Shown here one piece after another: positions 13,104 to 25,900 of a stretch of 64,000 nt of DNA (the first letter of the stretch is position 1; each line of letters begins with the position of its first letter). The DNA comes from Vanilla planifolia (lineage: Eukaryota; Streptophyta; Magnoliopsida; Asparagales; Orchidaceae). Under the pieces are notes generated by a model. The model saw only the letters and a list, made by a program, of their open reading frames with translations. It made no database searches and was not told the DNA's origin. Where the stretch lies: NCBI GenBank assembly GCA_023846275.1, contig CM043870.1:5269527-5333526 (forward strand). The letters run 5' to 3'. The translations under genes were made by a program, and so were the position numbers.

Positions 13104-13489
13104 AAAATATGTTTTTGAACAAATTTACTAATACTAAACCCCTTCCTTTTCTCGCACATCTCGTGAAAAAGGCTCTCCTGCAGCATCATCTTTTCCAGCT
13201 CTCGGATTTGTGGACACATGGGATGTATGGCCTGTGATGTTAACACTAAATGAGATTTTACATATCTTAGTAGATAAATCTACAATAGATAACCAAATAT
13301 GAAAAAGATATCAAATGAAAAGGCATACCATGTGCAGTGAAAATAAAACATAAAACTACAATCACACAAGATGTCATATATAAGATAATGCCAAATGAAA
13401 ACCAAAAAGCAATGTCAGTTCCTTATTTAGGTGTGTTATTACTGGGCCGAATTCCCTTTAACGCATTATCCTCTGGATCCAATCATCAT

Positions 13490-13800
13490 CAATAAATGAC
13501 CTCCGGCCAGCATCCAACCAAACACATAATACTAGGCAGATATCTAATCCGAAGATCGATACCCTACAACACATGCTCGGCATAGTGCCACCAGGCAATT
13601 ATGGTACCATATCCTACAACACATGTTGGACCTAATGTAAATCATCATGGAGTCATAGCACATAATACCAGACAGATATCTGATCCAAAGATTGATACCC
13701 TGCGAACATGCTGGGCCTGGTGTAGACATTGGGCAGATATCTGATCCGAAGATCGATACCCTGCAACACAAGCTGGGCCTAGTGGTGAGGATAATGCTCT
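13490..13800. repeat. Tandem repeat of about 60 bp, GATC-rich
   Basis: The core GGCAGATATCTGATCCGAAG followed by ATCGATACCCTGCAACACA and a GCTGGGCCTAGTG end recurs at about 13534, 13670 and 13731. A more degenerate unit starts near 13592 (AGGCAATTATGGTACCATAT). Spacings are about 58, 78 and 61 bp. A second, longer repetition (AATCATCAT..., CATAATACTAGGCAG / CATAATACCAGACAG) suggests a higher-order unit of about 136 bp. The array is less AT-rich than its surroundings. I cannot assign it to a known family. Confidence 0.7.
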
Positions 13801-14224
13801 ATGAGAATCCTATTTTTATTTGTCATTTTCCAAATATCAATCCAAATAAGTATCCATATCAAAAGACATTTCGTTCTATATTACTTCTTCTCTTTTTGTT
13901 TTAGCATTATTGTATTACATTGTTTCTTTCTTTACCATATATAATAATATTAATGTATAACATATGCAACAATCAAAATACTGTGACAGTGAGAAAAGCA
14001 TGTCAAAATACATAATAATGTGCTACATCGCAGGGTTAAGAATTTATCTACCTGACTTTTGATGTACAATTTGTATTGCCTATTTCTTATTCTTCTTGAT
14101 GTCCTACAAGCCTATAAAATGCAAAAAATAATCAATTTAAAATATGCTTATTAGCCAAAATTTCTTTCTAAAAGCTATTCCCAAACATTTAAAATCTCAA
14201 ATGTCTTAATTTCGACTGTTTAGC

Positions 14225-14810
14225 TTCCGTCAACGCTGAACCGCTTGCGCCCAGCACGCCTAGTTCCAAGCCTGGATATGTTCTCTCTCTCTCTCTCTCT
14301 CTCCAGTGCGTCTGAAGGAACTGAAATATTTTACTGGCAAAATTCGAGACCTCCTGCGTCTCCTGTCAGCCAAATCGACCCCTCGGTCTCCGTCGATCAT
14401 CAGAAAACTTACACAACCCCTACGACAAAGCAGACAAATTCTTACCTTATGAAAATCTTCACCGGACGTCACTGTCGCGTGCCAGAACTCACGGAATCTT
14501 CGCCGACTGTCACTGTTGAGTGCCAAAACTCACAAAATCCTCATCAGCTTTTACTGTCACGTGCCAGAACTGTGCGAAGCAAGGCAGTGGCTATCGAAAA
14601 TCTCGTCCTCGCAACTCTGGCAACCTCTCCGCAATCGGTGTTCCCATAAGTGCTTTTCAAAAGCACGCTGCTTCGGCTTTTATAACCGCAGTGGAAATCG
14701 ACTTGTCCGAAGGTTCGTGAACCGCATTTTGCTCTTCCCAATTTTTTATTTGCACATATATCCTCGGCTAGGAGAAATAAACCTGCGTCTAAATTCCTAA
14801 AATTGCAGAT
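14225..14810. other. GC-richer block with CT microsatellite, no gene recognised
   Basis: A (CT)n run lies at about 14282-14303. The block is open for 134 codons on + (14245-14649) and about 88 codons on - (14526-14260), but no family is recognisable in either. The sequence TGCCAGAACTCA / TGCCAAAACTCA / TGCCAGAACTGT recurs three times (about 14480-14575), with GTCACTGTCGCG-like flanks, so this looks like a short degenerate tandem repeat. It is followed (14800-14950) by short AATTACAAATATATCCTC-type repeats. Confidence 0.35.
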
Positions 14811-15469
14811 ATACCCAGCGCAGCCAACAACTTTAAAATTACAAATATATCTTCCACCAAAATGAATTGAACTATGCCGACATTTACAAAATTACAAATA
14901 TATCCTCAATATTACAAATCTATCTCAAATCTTTAAAAATTAATATTTATTCCTTTGAACTCCAAAAATTACAAACTAAACACCGTTAGACTAATCTAAA
15001 AAAAAATAAAAATAAAGAAAAAGTAAGACTATTACACTTATGATTATGAGTTTAATTATAGGTTCATTGAATAAAAAAATTGTGAAAAAATTAAGATAGA
15101 AGACAAAATAATGAAAATCATTGTTGTACCACAAATCAGCGAGAACCGTGGAGAAGAACCATCATTGTAGCTCAGGTCACACTCCATGTGTAGATGCACT
15201 GGCTTCTGCATGAGAATACTTGACATGCTAGAAACTCATGTGCTCTAATGAATGCGATTACACAGGATTGTTGAACTTTTGTGAAAATAAAAAATTTATG
15301 TTTTGTACTAAAATATTGTATTCAAAACTATATATAAAAAGATGAGAACGATGAATAAAGTTATTTAAAACTTCTTAAATTCTATTTTCTTATATAATTC
15401 TATCCTTTTGTGGTAAAATTCATCTTTTTGTTCATTTCTTCTTTAGTTCCTCACTACTCTCTTACTACA

Positions 15470-16037
15470 ACTTTCACTATTGCGGCTTTAAAATAATGCT
15501 AGATATTATATTATTTGTATCGATAATTTATTTTTATGTATTAATAACATTGCACAATGTTCTAGTCGTCGTTATATGATCCTTATCCTATTTTTGTTAT
15601 TATTCACACTTTATCAAGTTTATTTTCTCTCTTTCTTGATCATACAATATGATATTATGTAATAATAATATATGGTTAATCATTTCCTTATTTGACTTGT
15701 CAAACTCCTTTGTTAATACACCTGCTACACTCTATAATATTTACATGATTATTTGTCGTACTTGTATAATATAATATAATCTTGTGAATCTACTCTTTGA
15801 TTGATTCTCTCGTTTGATCATATTGTATGATCTTATGATGTCGTACTGTATTATACCTTAAAATATTGAAATATTCTTAAAAAAATTATAAAATTTTTTA
15901 AAATATGTCTAGATCAAAATAATTGTTTTATAACACTTCACTCTTTAAGATCATTATTCATTTCTTAATATTCTTTATTTTGTTATCATATAATTTTGAA
16001 TTTTTAAAATTAATTGCTTCTATTTTTTGATGTTACA
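15470..16037 (-). repeat. Dispersed repeat, copy A (starts TGTAACATC on the minus strand)
   Basis: Read on the minus strand from 16037, this segment aligns by eye with 53062-53600 on the + strand for several hundred bases. Both begin TGTAACATC. They share a block like TTATAATTTTTTTAA, then a GAATRTTT...ATTTTAAAG/GGT block, then a run with AGAATCAATC and TATATTGTATAAGTA-like sequence, and later a stretch reading ATAAAACATAAGACAAGTGTGAA in one copy and AATAAACTTGATAAAGTGTGAA in the other. Both contain several near-palindromic TATGATCATA/CGTATRATAC motifs. A TG start suggests an LTR, but there is no coding region nearby. Confidence 0.5.
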
Positions 16038-16439
16038 TGTCCCTATTAGTTAATTGAATGGTTTTGATAAAAAATTCAATAAGAAAACATAACTTATGAA
16101 CATATTCTAAGTAGGCATATAAATAAGTGAAGAATTTTATTGATAAATTAAAACTTATATAATTTTTATTTTTACAAGTTTTTCATACTTTCCTTGCTAA
16201 AATTAGATAAAAATTTTTAGATATAAAAAAATTGTTCTTTTATTTGTTTTTCTTGTATTATCATTGATTCTTATGTTTTCTTTAACTTTTGATTAAATCG
16301 GGACAATTATGTTGGATACAAAAAAGAATAATACGCTTAATGTTTCTTTATTTGGGTTAAATATATTTAATTATAGTATAAAACTATTTCTACATAATAT
16401 TTTTCATTATGTTCGCATATTAAATAGTCCTTACTCTCC

Positions 16440-16915
16440 AACTACACAAAATTGAATGGGCATATATTAGGGTTTGGTCATTTGTGGCCGAGCTGAACCA
16501 AATGTGACCCAATGTTCATGCCGAGTTAATTACATGGAAATGCTGACCACTAACCCAATTTAAGCTTTACGAGAACCAGACCCATTCAGACTCATTCGGT
16601 TTAGATGTATCTCGGTTTCGTCACCTTTCAAAGGCTTTTCTTTGTAATCCTCCGCTAACAATCTAAAATGCAGTTTGTTTTATTGGGCAGTTATGCACGA
16701 GCGTGAGCCCCGCTGGATAAGCGGTGGTAACGTAACCGCGGTGTGTCGTAGCTCGACTCGCACCGGTCCGTGAAAGGGTTTTTGTTTTGTGCATTAATAA
16801 GAACGGGAAGAACCCTGCGGCGGCTTCCTCCCTGCGGTGGCAAAAACAGTTGCCTTTGGTTCTCGTCTCTGCTTCCTTCCGACACCGACTTGATATCAGG
16901 CCCGGGATTGTAGAG
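16440..16915 (+). promoter_or_regulatory. Promoter and 5' UTR of the NRP histone chaperone gene
   Basis: Sequence between the AT-rich upstream DNA and the first ATG of the NRP gene. GC content rises from about 16680 (GCGGTGGTAACGTAACCGCG, an imperfect inverted repeat, at 16720-16739). No clear TATA box is seen close to the start; transcription probably begins near 16680-16780, inferred from the composition change. No ATG occurs between 16787 and 16915 in the frame of the coding region. Confidence 0.4.
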
Positions 16916-19900
16916 ATGGTGGCCGAGAAGCCGAAGAAAAGTAAGGTGGAGCTGAAGAAGGAGGGGGAAGATTCCGATCACATTGATGAAGGGCTTGTTC
17001 TTTCCATCGAGAAGCTGCAGGAGGTACAGGATGAGCTCGAGAAGGTAACTCCATTCGTCGGTTTTGAAGAATTTTTCCCTTTTTTTTTGTTTTCTTCTTT
17101 CCTCGTTTATGTGTGTGTGTGTGTGTGGAGGGGGAGATGCTGGATGTCGAATTTTTCATCCACAAGAACTTGGATTTCGAATTGGTGAAGTCAATTATAA
17201 ATTTAAAAGATTGCTTGAAGCTATTATTTTTGGTGCAATTCTCTTTTTGATTAGTAGCTGGAAAAATAAAAATAAGTTTGTGTACAAGGACAGTGACTTT
17301 CAATTCATTTATTAAAACTTTATTACCGCTTTGTAGGCCATATTAAAAAACAAATTGATTCTTTTTTGGCAATATCATAAGGAAGCTTTTGTCATTGTTT
17401 TATAGCCTAGTTAGTAGTTTAGCTTTATTAGTTTGCCCCTCCTTTAATGAAATAAGCGATATGGCTTAAATGTTGTATTACTGTGGGTAGTCACCTAGCA
17501 AAACTGCTTGGTGTATGATTTTTTTTTTCTTTTTCTTGTTGTGGTGCAAATGGGCTTGTCGTAGACTCTCTTAAGTGCAAGCCTGAAATGTTACTACAAA
17601 TTGTCTTTTCTCTATTGATCACGGAATCTAATTTTTTTTTGTCTGGCAGGACTTCAAACTAATTTGTTGTACAAATATTCATAGGTTTTAATGAAAGAAA
17701 GTGAATATTTCATTTAACTTGTACTGAAAAATTTAGTTTTTATCACTTCTGAAAGGAGAAACTTTTTATAGATGGTAGTATACTAGTTGCTGAAGTTGTG
17801 ATTATAATTCAGTGTCACTATGCTGTATTATTTCTTGGAGCTTCTTATGTACTTTGATCATTTTTTTTTATTAAATTTTATGATGAACACCATGGTTTTT
17901 TAAGCCAATTATGCTGAAGCTAACGTGCTATGCAGTGTAAACCTTTTTTAAAAGGTTTGCATGAGTTAGCTTTAAATGATACAACCTTGGGGCATTTTAT
18001 GTTTGCAATTGGAAGTGCTGGATTGTCCATGCCAATCTCAGGTTAATTTTTGTTGTAATGGTTTGAATCTTAACATTTGACCTTTCTTGTGTAAGAAGTC
18101 GCAAAGGTCATTGGTCGGAGTTATGTTAGGCTAAAGGATTTATGCTCAGGAGTATAGTTGGAGCATAACAAATTCTGAACAACCAATGCACCACATAGTT
18201 ATTCATGCTTAGGGTATAAATGTTAATAGCTGTATGAGGATAACTTTGTGGAGGTCAGGTTTAGTTGGATTACTGTAATAAACCAACAAGCATTGTGGTG
18301 GATTGTAAAATAATCATCTGTTTTATCCGAAGTGATGATCAATACAATCGACACTATTTGGGGGAAGCCAGCCATGTTAGCCATCATTACAGTCAGGACA
18401 AGGTAACCACACATGATGTGTTGCTACCGAAAGCGAAGTAGCATATCATTACTCATATTGGGAAATTTATGGTGGACTATGCCTAATAATGACTAATTTT
18501 TTGACCCTTGCAAGTGGTTTTTGGCCTTCACCGATCTGATGTATAGAAGGGTCTTCCTACACGAAATTTATGAGACAACATCAAAGGAATCGTTCCTTGA
18601 TTTCTTAGTCAACATGATTGTTACGTGGGTTGACCTTTTGAAATTACATATAATTTTGAGTTGCCATTTGTGTGGATTCATATTTTGTTAAGGCTACAAA
18701 ACCTAATCCTTGTTCTTGAAACTCATGTTATTTCTATTTGTGCTAGTGGGAGCATATTCCATTTATTTGTTGGAATATCTGGATTATTCTTTTTCCAGTG
18801 CTGATAGTTTTATTAGATAATTCCCAGCATTCTTTTGTTTGCAGGTAGTATTTGAGGTCAGTTCATAGCATATGAGCTTCAATTCGACTTGTCTAGTTGT
18901 CTACATGATTTTGTCATTCCTTGTGCCCTAGATCATTTAAAAGCTTTCTAGGTAGATGCATGAGTTAAAGGTGCACATATAATGAATTATGTGTGATTGT
19001 CAAGAAAGCTGACGTGTCTTATTGTTTTAAAGCATTTTGAAAAGCTTAGCAAGAATCCCTCATTTTGTTGTGTTTTATTGAGATAGGAGTACATCGTGAT
19101 GTGCTGGTTTGCTGTGAACTTGGAGTGAAATAGAAAAATTGTTGCACTAAAGGTTCTAATATAGTCAATGGGCAAAAAATAAAACCATAACCTTCTAGGC
19201 CTTGTGAATTTTTGGAATTAATTGGCAAGGTGTTTGACCCCATGATTTTGTAATGTGTGATTGTGTTGCTTTTGATTGATGTTGAAAATGTAAAAATATT
19301 GTAAGTGCCTGCTGAGCCTTCCATAGGTTGTAGTATTTCAAAGTATTTACAAAAAATGAAGTTGCAGCATCTATGTATATCAATACATAGTTATTATACA
19401 TGGGATGAAATTCCCTTATGCTTAAAACACATGAACAAATTATGTTGTAGTCTGTGTTCGATAATGGTGGAATTAACCCACTTATGGGTCTTTTCCATGA
19501 TTCTTTCAATAAGTTCCTTGTTCATCGCTCTGAATAATCAGTCTTTTGCCTCCCTTAGCTTATCTTGGAGGACCACATTGCCCTTTTCCAATTCCTTGAT
19601 CCACAAAAACTTGGCCTTGAGTCCTCGGTTAAGTGTTGAATAAAGTCACAAAGGTGCAAATAGTTTTGCTTGGCACTCTCCATCATTGAGTCCAACTCCT
19701 TGTCTTACCATGGTTACTTTAGTGCCTTTGAGAGTCTTGAAAATAATAAGCTTTATGATGGGATTGTCCATCATGAGGCTAACCTTAAAATGCATGTGTG
19801 ATGGTGAAGGAATAAGTTGAGATTGTGCATCCTTGAAGATTGAAAGAAAAGATTAGCTCTTGTTTAGAAAGATCTACTTAAGAAAGCTGTTGAGAATGAG

Positions 19901-22900
19901 TCAATTGTTGCCCTTCAATCTTGAAGAGAATTGATGTTATATATTTTTGATAGTTTGGTTGTGGTATAAGCACTTTTTAGTTTATTGTCGTTATGTTAGA
20001 TAAAAAATATAATGCTATTTAAATGTGATATTAAGCCTCACACTTAGAAAATTCATGAGACATATTGGTTGGACAAGGTAAATTTATTCTAATATATGGT
20101 ACAAGCTATACTTCAAGACAATTGATTGATAACTTCTCACAAGAAACCAGCATACAATTTATGCACCAACTTGTGCCACATAATTGTTGTATTTAGTTTA
20201 CTAACTTGAGAAGTGTACTTATCCACTTTTAGTAAAATATTAGCTTGGTTAACATGTGGAAACTGTTAGCTAGACGGATTAAAATCAAAACCTTTCGAAA
20301 GTTAATGTGCAACTCATCGTATAATCTAATGTGCAACTCTATTGGCTTGGCTACTAAGCTGAGTGACCTTATCCTACTTCCAACATCTCATCTCATTATT
20401 AAAATAATATCCATCCAACAGGTTGGTTGCCATTGATTGTATTATTTTTAAAGTGGACATATAAGCATATTGTCTATATCTATATCTATCAACATAATAA
20501 TCATTATGAAAATAACAGAAATGTGGTATGATATAAAACATGCATAAACAATTGGTGATATAATGTGTAGAAAAAAGCTTTCTATTCATCACAATCATGC
20601 AACCAAAAGTGCAAAATATGCTAAACAATTTGAAGATATATGAATTCCTATGCTATATGACATGTTGAAAATATAACAACTAGGAAAAAAAAAAACATAA
20701 TGAACAATTGTAATAAATTAAAACTACCGATGAATAATTTATACAAATTTAATTGTAATAAATGTCAGAGAGCTTTTAACAATGAAGGGTATGCTCATTC
20801 TCTAGTTGATGAGTCATTTATCTCAAGGTGGTACCTTAGAAGTTTCTTTGGGATCACAAAATTCATGATCTATAATCAATTTGAAGACTCTAACATAATA
20901 ATTAGGATTGTGATAATATTTAATGCATCAAATTGTTTATTAGTTGTTAATGTTGTCAATGATTTTTCTAAATCGTTTCCTATCATAAATCGAACATAAG
21001 GGAAATTATAATTTAAATTATCAACTAGCCTAATATTACAAAACCATAAATTATTTTCAAAATACTGTTAAGTTAAATTTATAAAATTAGTGAGATAAAT
21101 TTTATACTCACACGAATGATCTCAACATGACAACACTAATTGATAACAACACGAGGTTTTGACAATCTCATCGAAGGAGAAAATGAGTGATGATAATCCA
21201 AGCATGTTGTTTGGAGAAGAAGGGGAGTTTGAAATCAACGATGATTTCAATGAGAATGGGAGATGGTTGTTGGCTAGGACGAGAGTTGATGAAGGTAAAA
21301 GAGAAAGAGACGAGGATGGCAGATCTTGTGGCGGTGTAGAGAAGGGAGAGTGGGGTGTTGGCATTTGGTCAATGGAACAAGAGGGGAGTTTTGGTGGTCT
21401 ATGGCCTTGACAACAATAGAACCCGGCAGCAAGCGGAAGCACAATGTACAAAATAAAGGAGAGGTGGTTTGGGTGTGAGGGGGAGATTGGGAAAAGAATT
21501 TGGAGGATTAGGATAGTTTATTAGTGTTTATTGGGATTTGTTGGTTTTTTATATTCAGAAAAATTCAGTTTGTTTCAACTGGACTGCTGTAGTTTTTTTT
21601 ATAGGTTACAGTAATTACTTTTCTCACTTGGAATATGTTTTGTTTTTTTTTCTAAAGATTAAGATGTTTTCTTTTTTTTTGGGGCAATGTCATTGAAAAT
21701 GCAACTTATAAGTATTCTGTATTCTCTGCTGATGTAATAAGCATTCTCCTAAACATTTTTTTGAGGGGGACAAGATTGTTGTCATGCTATTTTCTCCATT
21801 ATATTTGTCATTTATAATGCTTCTCAGTGCCTGGGTTTATCCGTTGCGTACTTTATTATTCCTATCCTTTTGGCTACATCACAATTGGTATTATATTCTT
21901 AGTTGTGTAATTATAGCTTGTTATTTGTAGGTTAACGAGGCTGCAAGTGACAAAGTTTTGGAGGTAGAGCAACAATTTAATGAAATACGCAAGCCTATCT
22001 ACAGTAAACGGAATGAAATTATTCAAACAATTCCAGACTTTTGGTTAACAGCGGTTAGCATTCTGTTAATCTTTTCTGGTTAACTTGAGTATGTTCAGGT
22101 CAAACTTTTTTGTTTTAAGCATATACTTCTAATTTGTATCCTTAAACGCTCAATGATGCAGTTTCTAAGTCATCCTGCGCTTAGTGATCTAATAAATGAG
22201 GAAGATCATAAGGTATTATATTATTTTCCTGAAAAATGTTCATGTTAACAAGTGATGGTTCATTCAATCTTTAACAAAGAAAATTTGAAGTCTTTTCCGG
22301 TAATCTTATTTCTGTTAACTGGTTATAAGGTAAAATCAGATAGTTTGAGTTTCAGGCTGTTCAAACAATGTTACCATGGTTTGCCCCGTTCTTTCAAAAA
22401 ACAGCTGTTACTAAGTTATTTTTTTACGTTACCTTGGTTTGTAGATTCTCAAGTACTTGGTTTCATTGGAAGTTGAAGATTTCAAAGACATGAAGTCGGG
22501 CTACTCCATAACGTTCGTAAGTGTGTTGCATTTTCTGTTTTCATAAATATGTAGTAAACATTTATTTTCTATACAAATATTCATAAACCTACTTCTGCTC
22601 TTCTCTTCTGCTTACAAAAAATATACAGGAAGCTGTGTCTGAAATAAGGTGATAAAACAGATTGAACACACAAGTGTAATGCCCAGAGCACTGAAGTTAC
22701 TTTGTGGGAATATGATGGGATTGTATGGAGAATGTATAGACCACGGACACCAACATAATATAGTTATAAATCCCTTGATAGTGCTATCTTCATCTGCCAT
22801 TGTCTGTTTGAGCTCCCAACTGGAGGAGTTAAATGAATTGTGGTTCAGAGGAATGACTGAAATAAAATTCCATTAGGTTGGAGCAATCAAGAGGTCTTTT

Positions 22901-25900
22901 CCTTGTCAATGACTATAGGGTTATGGAATAAAACAAATGCATGATAACCATATTAAAATCTTTCTTCACTAAAATTCTGCTCGGTGAATGGCTGAATTCT
23001 AAATTTCTAATTTATATAGATTATTAGGTTCCATTCTTATTATTGATGGGCACTTTGTTTTGCTCAAATTGATGCCTAATCAAACAAGAGGTAACCTAAT
23101 GCGGTTAAAATTGCAGAACGTCAATAAACTTCTGTACAATGCAAACAGATTGGAAATGTGGTTTAAATATAAATAATTTTGTTTTGCAGAAGTAAAAGTA
23201 GAATCTATTATCAAATGTGCATTTTATAAAAAGATTGTTAGCGCATTCATTTTGATAAAAGCAGAAACTAATGTCTGTTGAGCAACTTATTTTTAAATAA
23301 GAAACTGTTTGCATTTTATATTCGTTGCCTTTGCTTTTGTGATGGTTAGAAACTTACAAAATTTTAGTTCTTTTGGTTTTCAGAATTTCTCAACTAACCC
23401 ATACTTTGAAGACAAAAGTTTGACAAAGACATACGCTTTCTCTGATGAAGGGACAGCCTGTATAACTGGCACAGCAATTAAGTGGAAGACAGGCATTGTA
23501 AGGGTTGAAACTTTTCTAATAAAGTTGTCATTCTTTTGACGTTCTAATCCATATTTATGATAATGCTTCAAGGATATTGCCAATGGGTCTAATCATGAGG
23601 GTAAAGGTTCCAAGCGACCATTTGAAGAAGACAGGTATCCTTCTGATGCCTCCTTTGTTCTCCTTTCTCTTTGCTTGCCTTCACTTTTCTTGTTCCCCAA
23701 GTTTGATTTTTTATGGTGCTTATTTCTTGCTGTGGAAACTGTGCTCGTGCAAACATAAAATTAGTTGGGCTGGGTTGTTATTTGGTAACCATTAGCACCA
23801 GAATCAGTGCATATAAGGTTTCCCAAATAATTGAATCTAAAAGGCAATGGACTTTTGTCCAATCAAAATCAATTTATCATGGTGTAAATAAAACTGGTCG
23901 AGGCAACCTTGCACTGTAGCACAAGTGAAATATTTTGATCTGTGAAAATCTATTAATTTCATGTATTCGTAAAGGATAAGTTTGGGAGAAAGAGTTTGTG
24001 ACGTACATAGCCATGCACAAGTACAAGCATATTCTCACTTACAAAGAGGGATACTGGACTAATTATTGTATTGTCGTAGTTTATGTTGAACTCAAAAAAA
24101 TTCTAAACGTGAGATGGCTTGATCCCACTGTATTACAAATTTGATCTCCAAATGCGTAAGTTTAATTTCAACTTGCTTATTCTCGTCCAAAGTACTCTTG
24201 GAGGAGTTTCTTTTCACTGGTTTGTATAGTGAGTTTACCATCCATTAATGGGGTATGGCAAATGTGAAAGATGATACAACTGATAACACTCAAAATTTCT
24301 AATTTTTCCTACAAACACATGTATAGTTAGGCTAAATAGACGAATGGGTTCATAATATGATTATATTTCTTAAATAAATTTATTTGTAACATTCTGATGA
24401 TTGAGCATAATTGTTCCATGTTTGGATGGTTTGATCAGGAAAGCATTATATCCTTATGAGCTACTGTTTATACCAAAAATATCATGGTTTGTTAAGATTG
24501 CAGTCATTGGTCAATATTAATGTAGACATGTAGCAAAAAATGAGCAAAAAAAAAAAAAAAAAAAAATGAAGAAAAATAGACGATTTATATGGAAAACTTA
24601 GTTGTGGGGAAAAACTATGGAGGCTATCACAACGAGGTCCAGTATGGCTTTACAAACTGACTTTCATCTCTTTTTATGGGTTTATGGGGAAGGGAGATGG
24701 GTTACAGCCAAGGAACAAAAAGAATGTCTCCATGTGAAAGTGGTGGCAAAAGAGATCCTTTAGGAATTCTCTCACCGCTTTGTATGATAGAAACAATTGT
24801 GATAATGCCTACTTTGCTAAGCTAGTTCCTAAGTATAAGGTGATTGCTAATGCAAGTTAAAGACCGCTATTAGAAGATAATGTGATGAAGTAGATTGCCA
24901 TTGTTTTGTCGTAGTTGCCACATTTATTAGTTACTGCATACCTTCTGTTTGAAGTTTCTTAAATTGCCATTTGTTGTAGCCAATGTAGTCTTGCTGAATT
25001 TTAATAGTTGCCATGTGGATAATGTAAATTAAGCATGCCAAGTTTGAGATTATTATAGACCTTTGATTTACGATAGATATTCATTTCATTATCAAAACAT
25101 TTAATTGACGTGGCTGTTTATGAGAAAATCAATAGATAACTGACTCATGAGAAATCTAAAACCACGAAATGACAGTATTTGAAGGAGCCAGATGGTATCT
25201 ATAATGGGCTCAGGCAAATGGGGATGGTGATTGAACTATGAATAGATTGGCATGACCCAATGACTTGTACCATATTCCTGCCTAGTTGAAGTTTTGCCAA
25301 TGCTTAGGACATGCCATGGTTCTTGCTCTCAATGGTTGGAAGAGAAAGCTGATGGAGAGAAAGCAATAGTCGACAATGAGCTCATAATAGTATGCTTTCA
25401 AAACCATACAAAAAAATATGCTACATTTTTAGGTCAGCTGCACAACATAAGGTAGGATAGATGGCTGTAAGGATATGGTGAGTGGCAACGGGGGAAGTTC
25501 TGTAAAACATGGTCTTGGTTAAGGATGACCAAGCTCTTAGTCTGACAAGTGAAGGTGAAGGGCGTGGCAGTATTTTGAGGAAACCTTTTGTTGACACTAC
25601 CCTTGTTGATAACAAGGCAGGTGGCCCCAAGTAAGTTGCAAATCAGTGGAAACGACAATGTCGTGAATTTGCAGGCTTCGGGGGCAGCCGTGGAGGCAAA
25701 ATGAATGGCATAAAGGATGAACTCTGTGTTTTTTTTTTTTTTTTTTTTTTTTGGGTTAATTAGCTGAGGATGAGATTGTGAAATAGACTAATTTTGGTAA
25801 CAGCCACTGGGTAAGAAGCTCCCAAACTCTTGTTCTCTCAGGTATATTATGACCAAATTTGGGAATCAAAATTAAGGTAGATAACGGCAGGCGAGACAAT

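Noticed and set aside
12947..13246. Open frames on both strands with long Ile-Tyr runs
   Set aside because: They are translations of the TA microsatellite at 13026-13100; the same applies to 43389-43592.
14245..14649. 134-codon plus-strand frame in a GC-richer block
   Set aside because: No family resemblance, the minus strand is equally open, and the block has a CT microsatellite and short internal repeats.
16787..16915. In-frame extension upstream of the NRP start
   Set aside because: It opens with TTG and contains no ATG; family proteins begin with a short basic N-terminus as predicted from 16916.
21159..21410. 83-codon frame in NRP intron 1 (acidic, Gly/Glu-rich)
   Set aside because: No domain recognised, and the opposite strand is also open for 109 codons; probably intronic chance.
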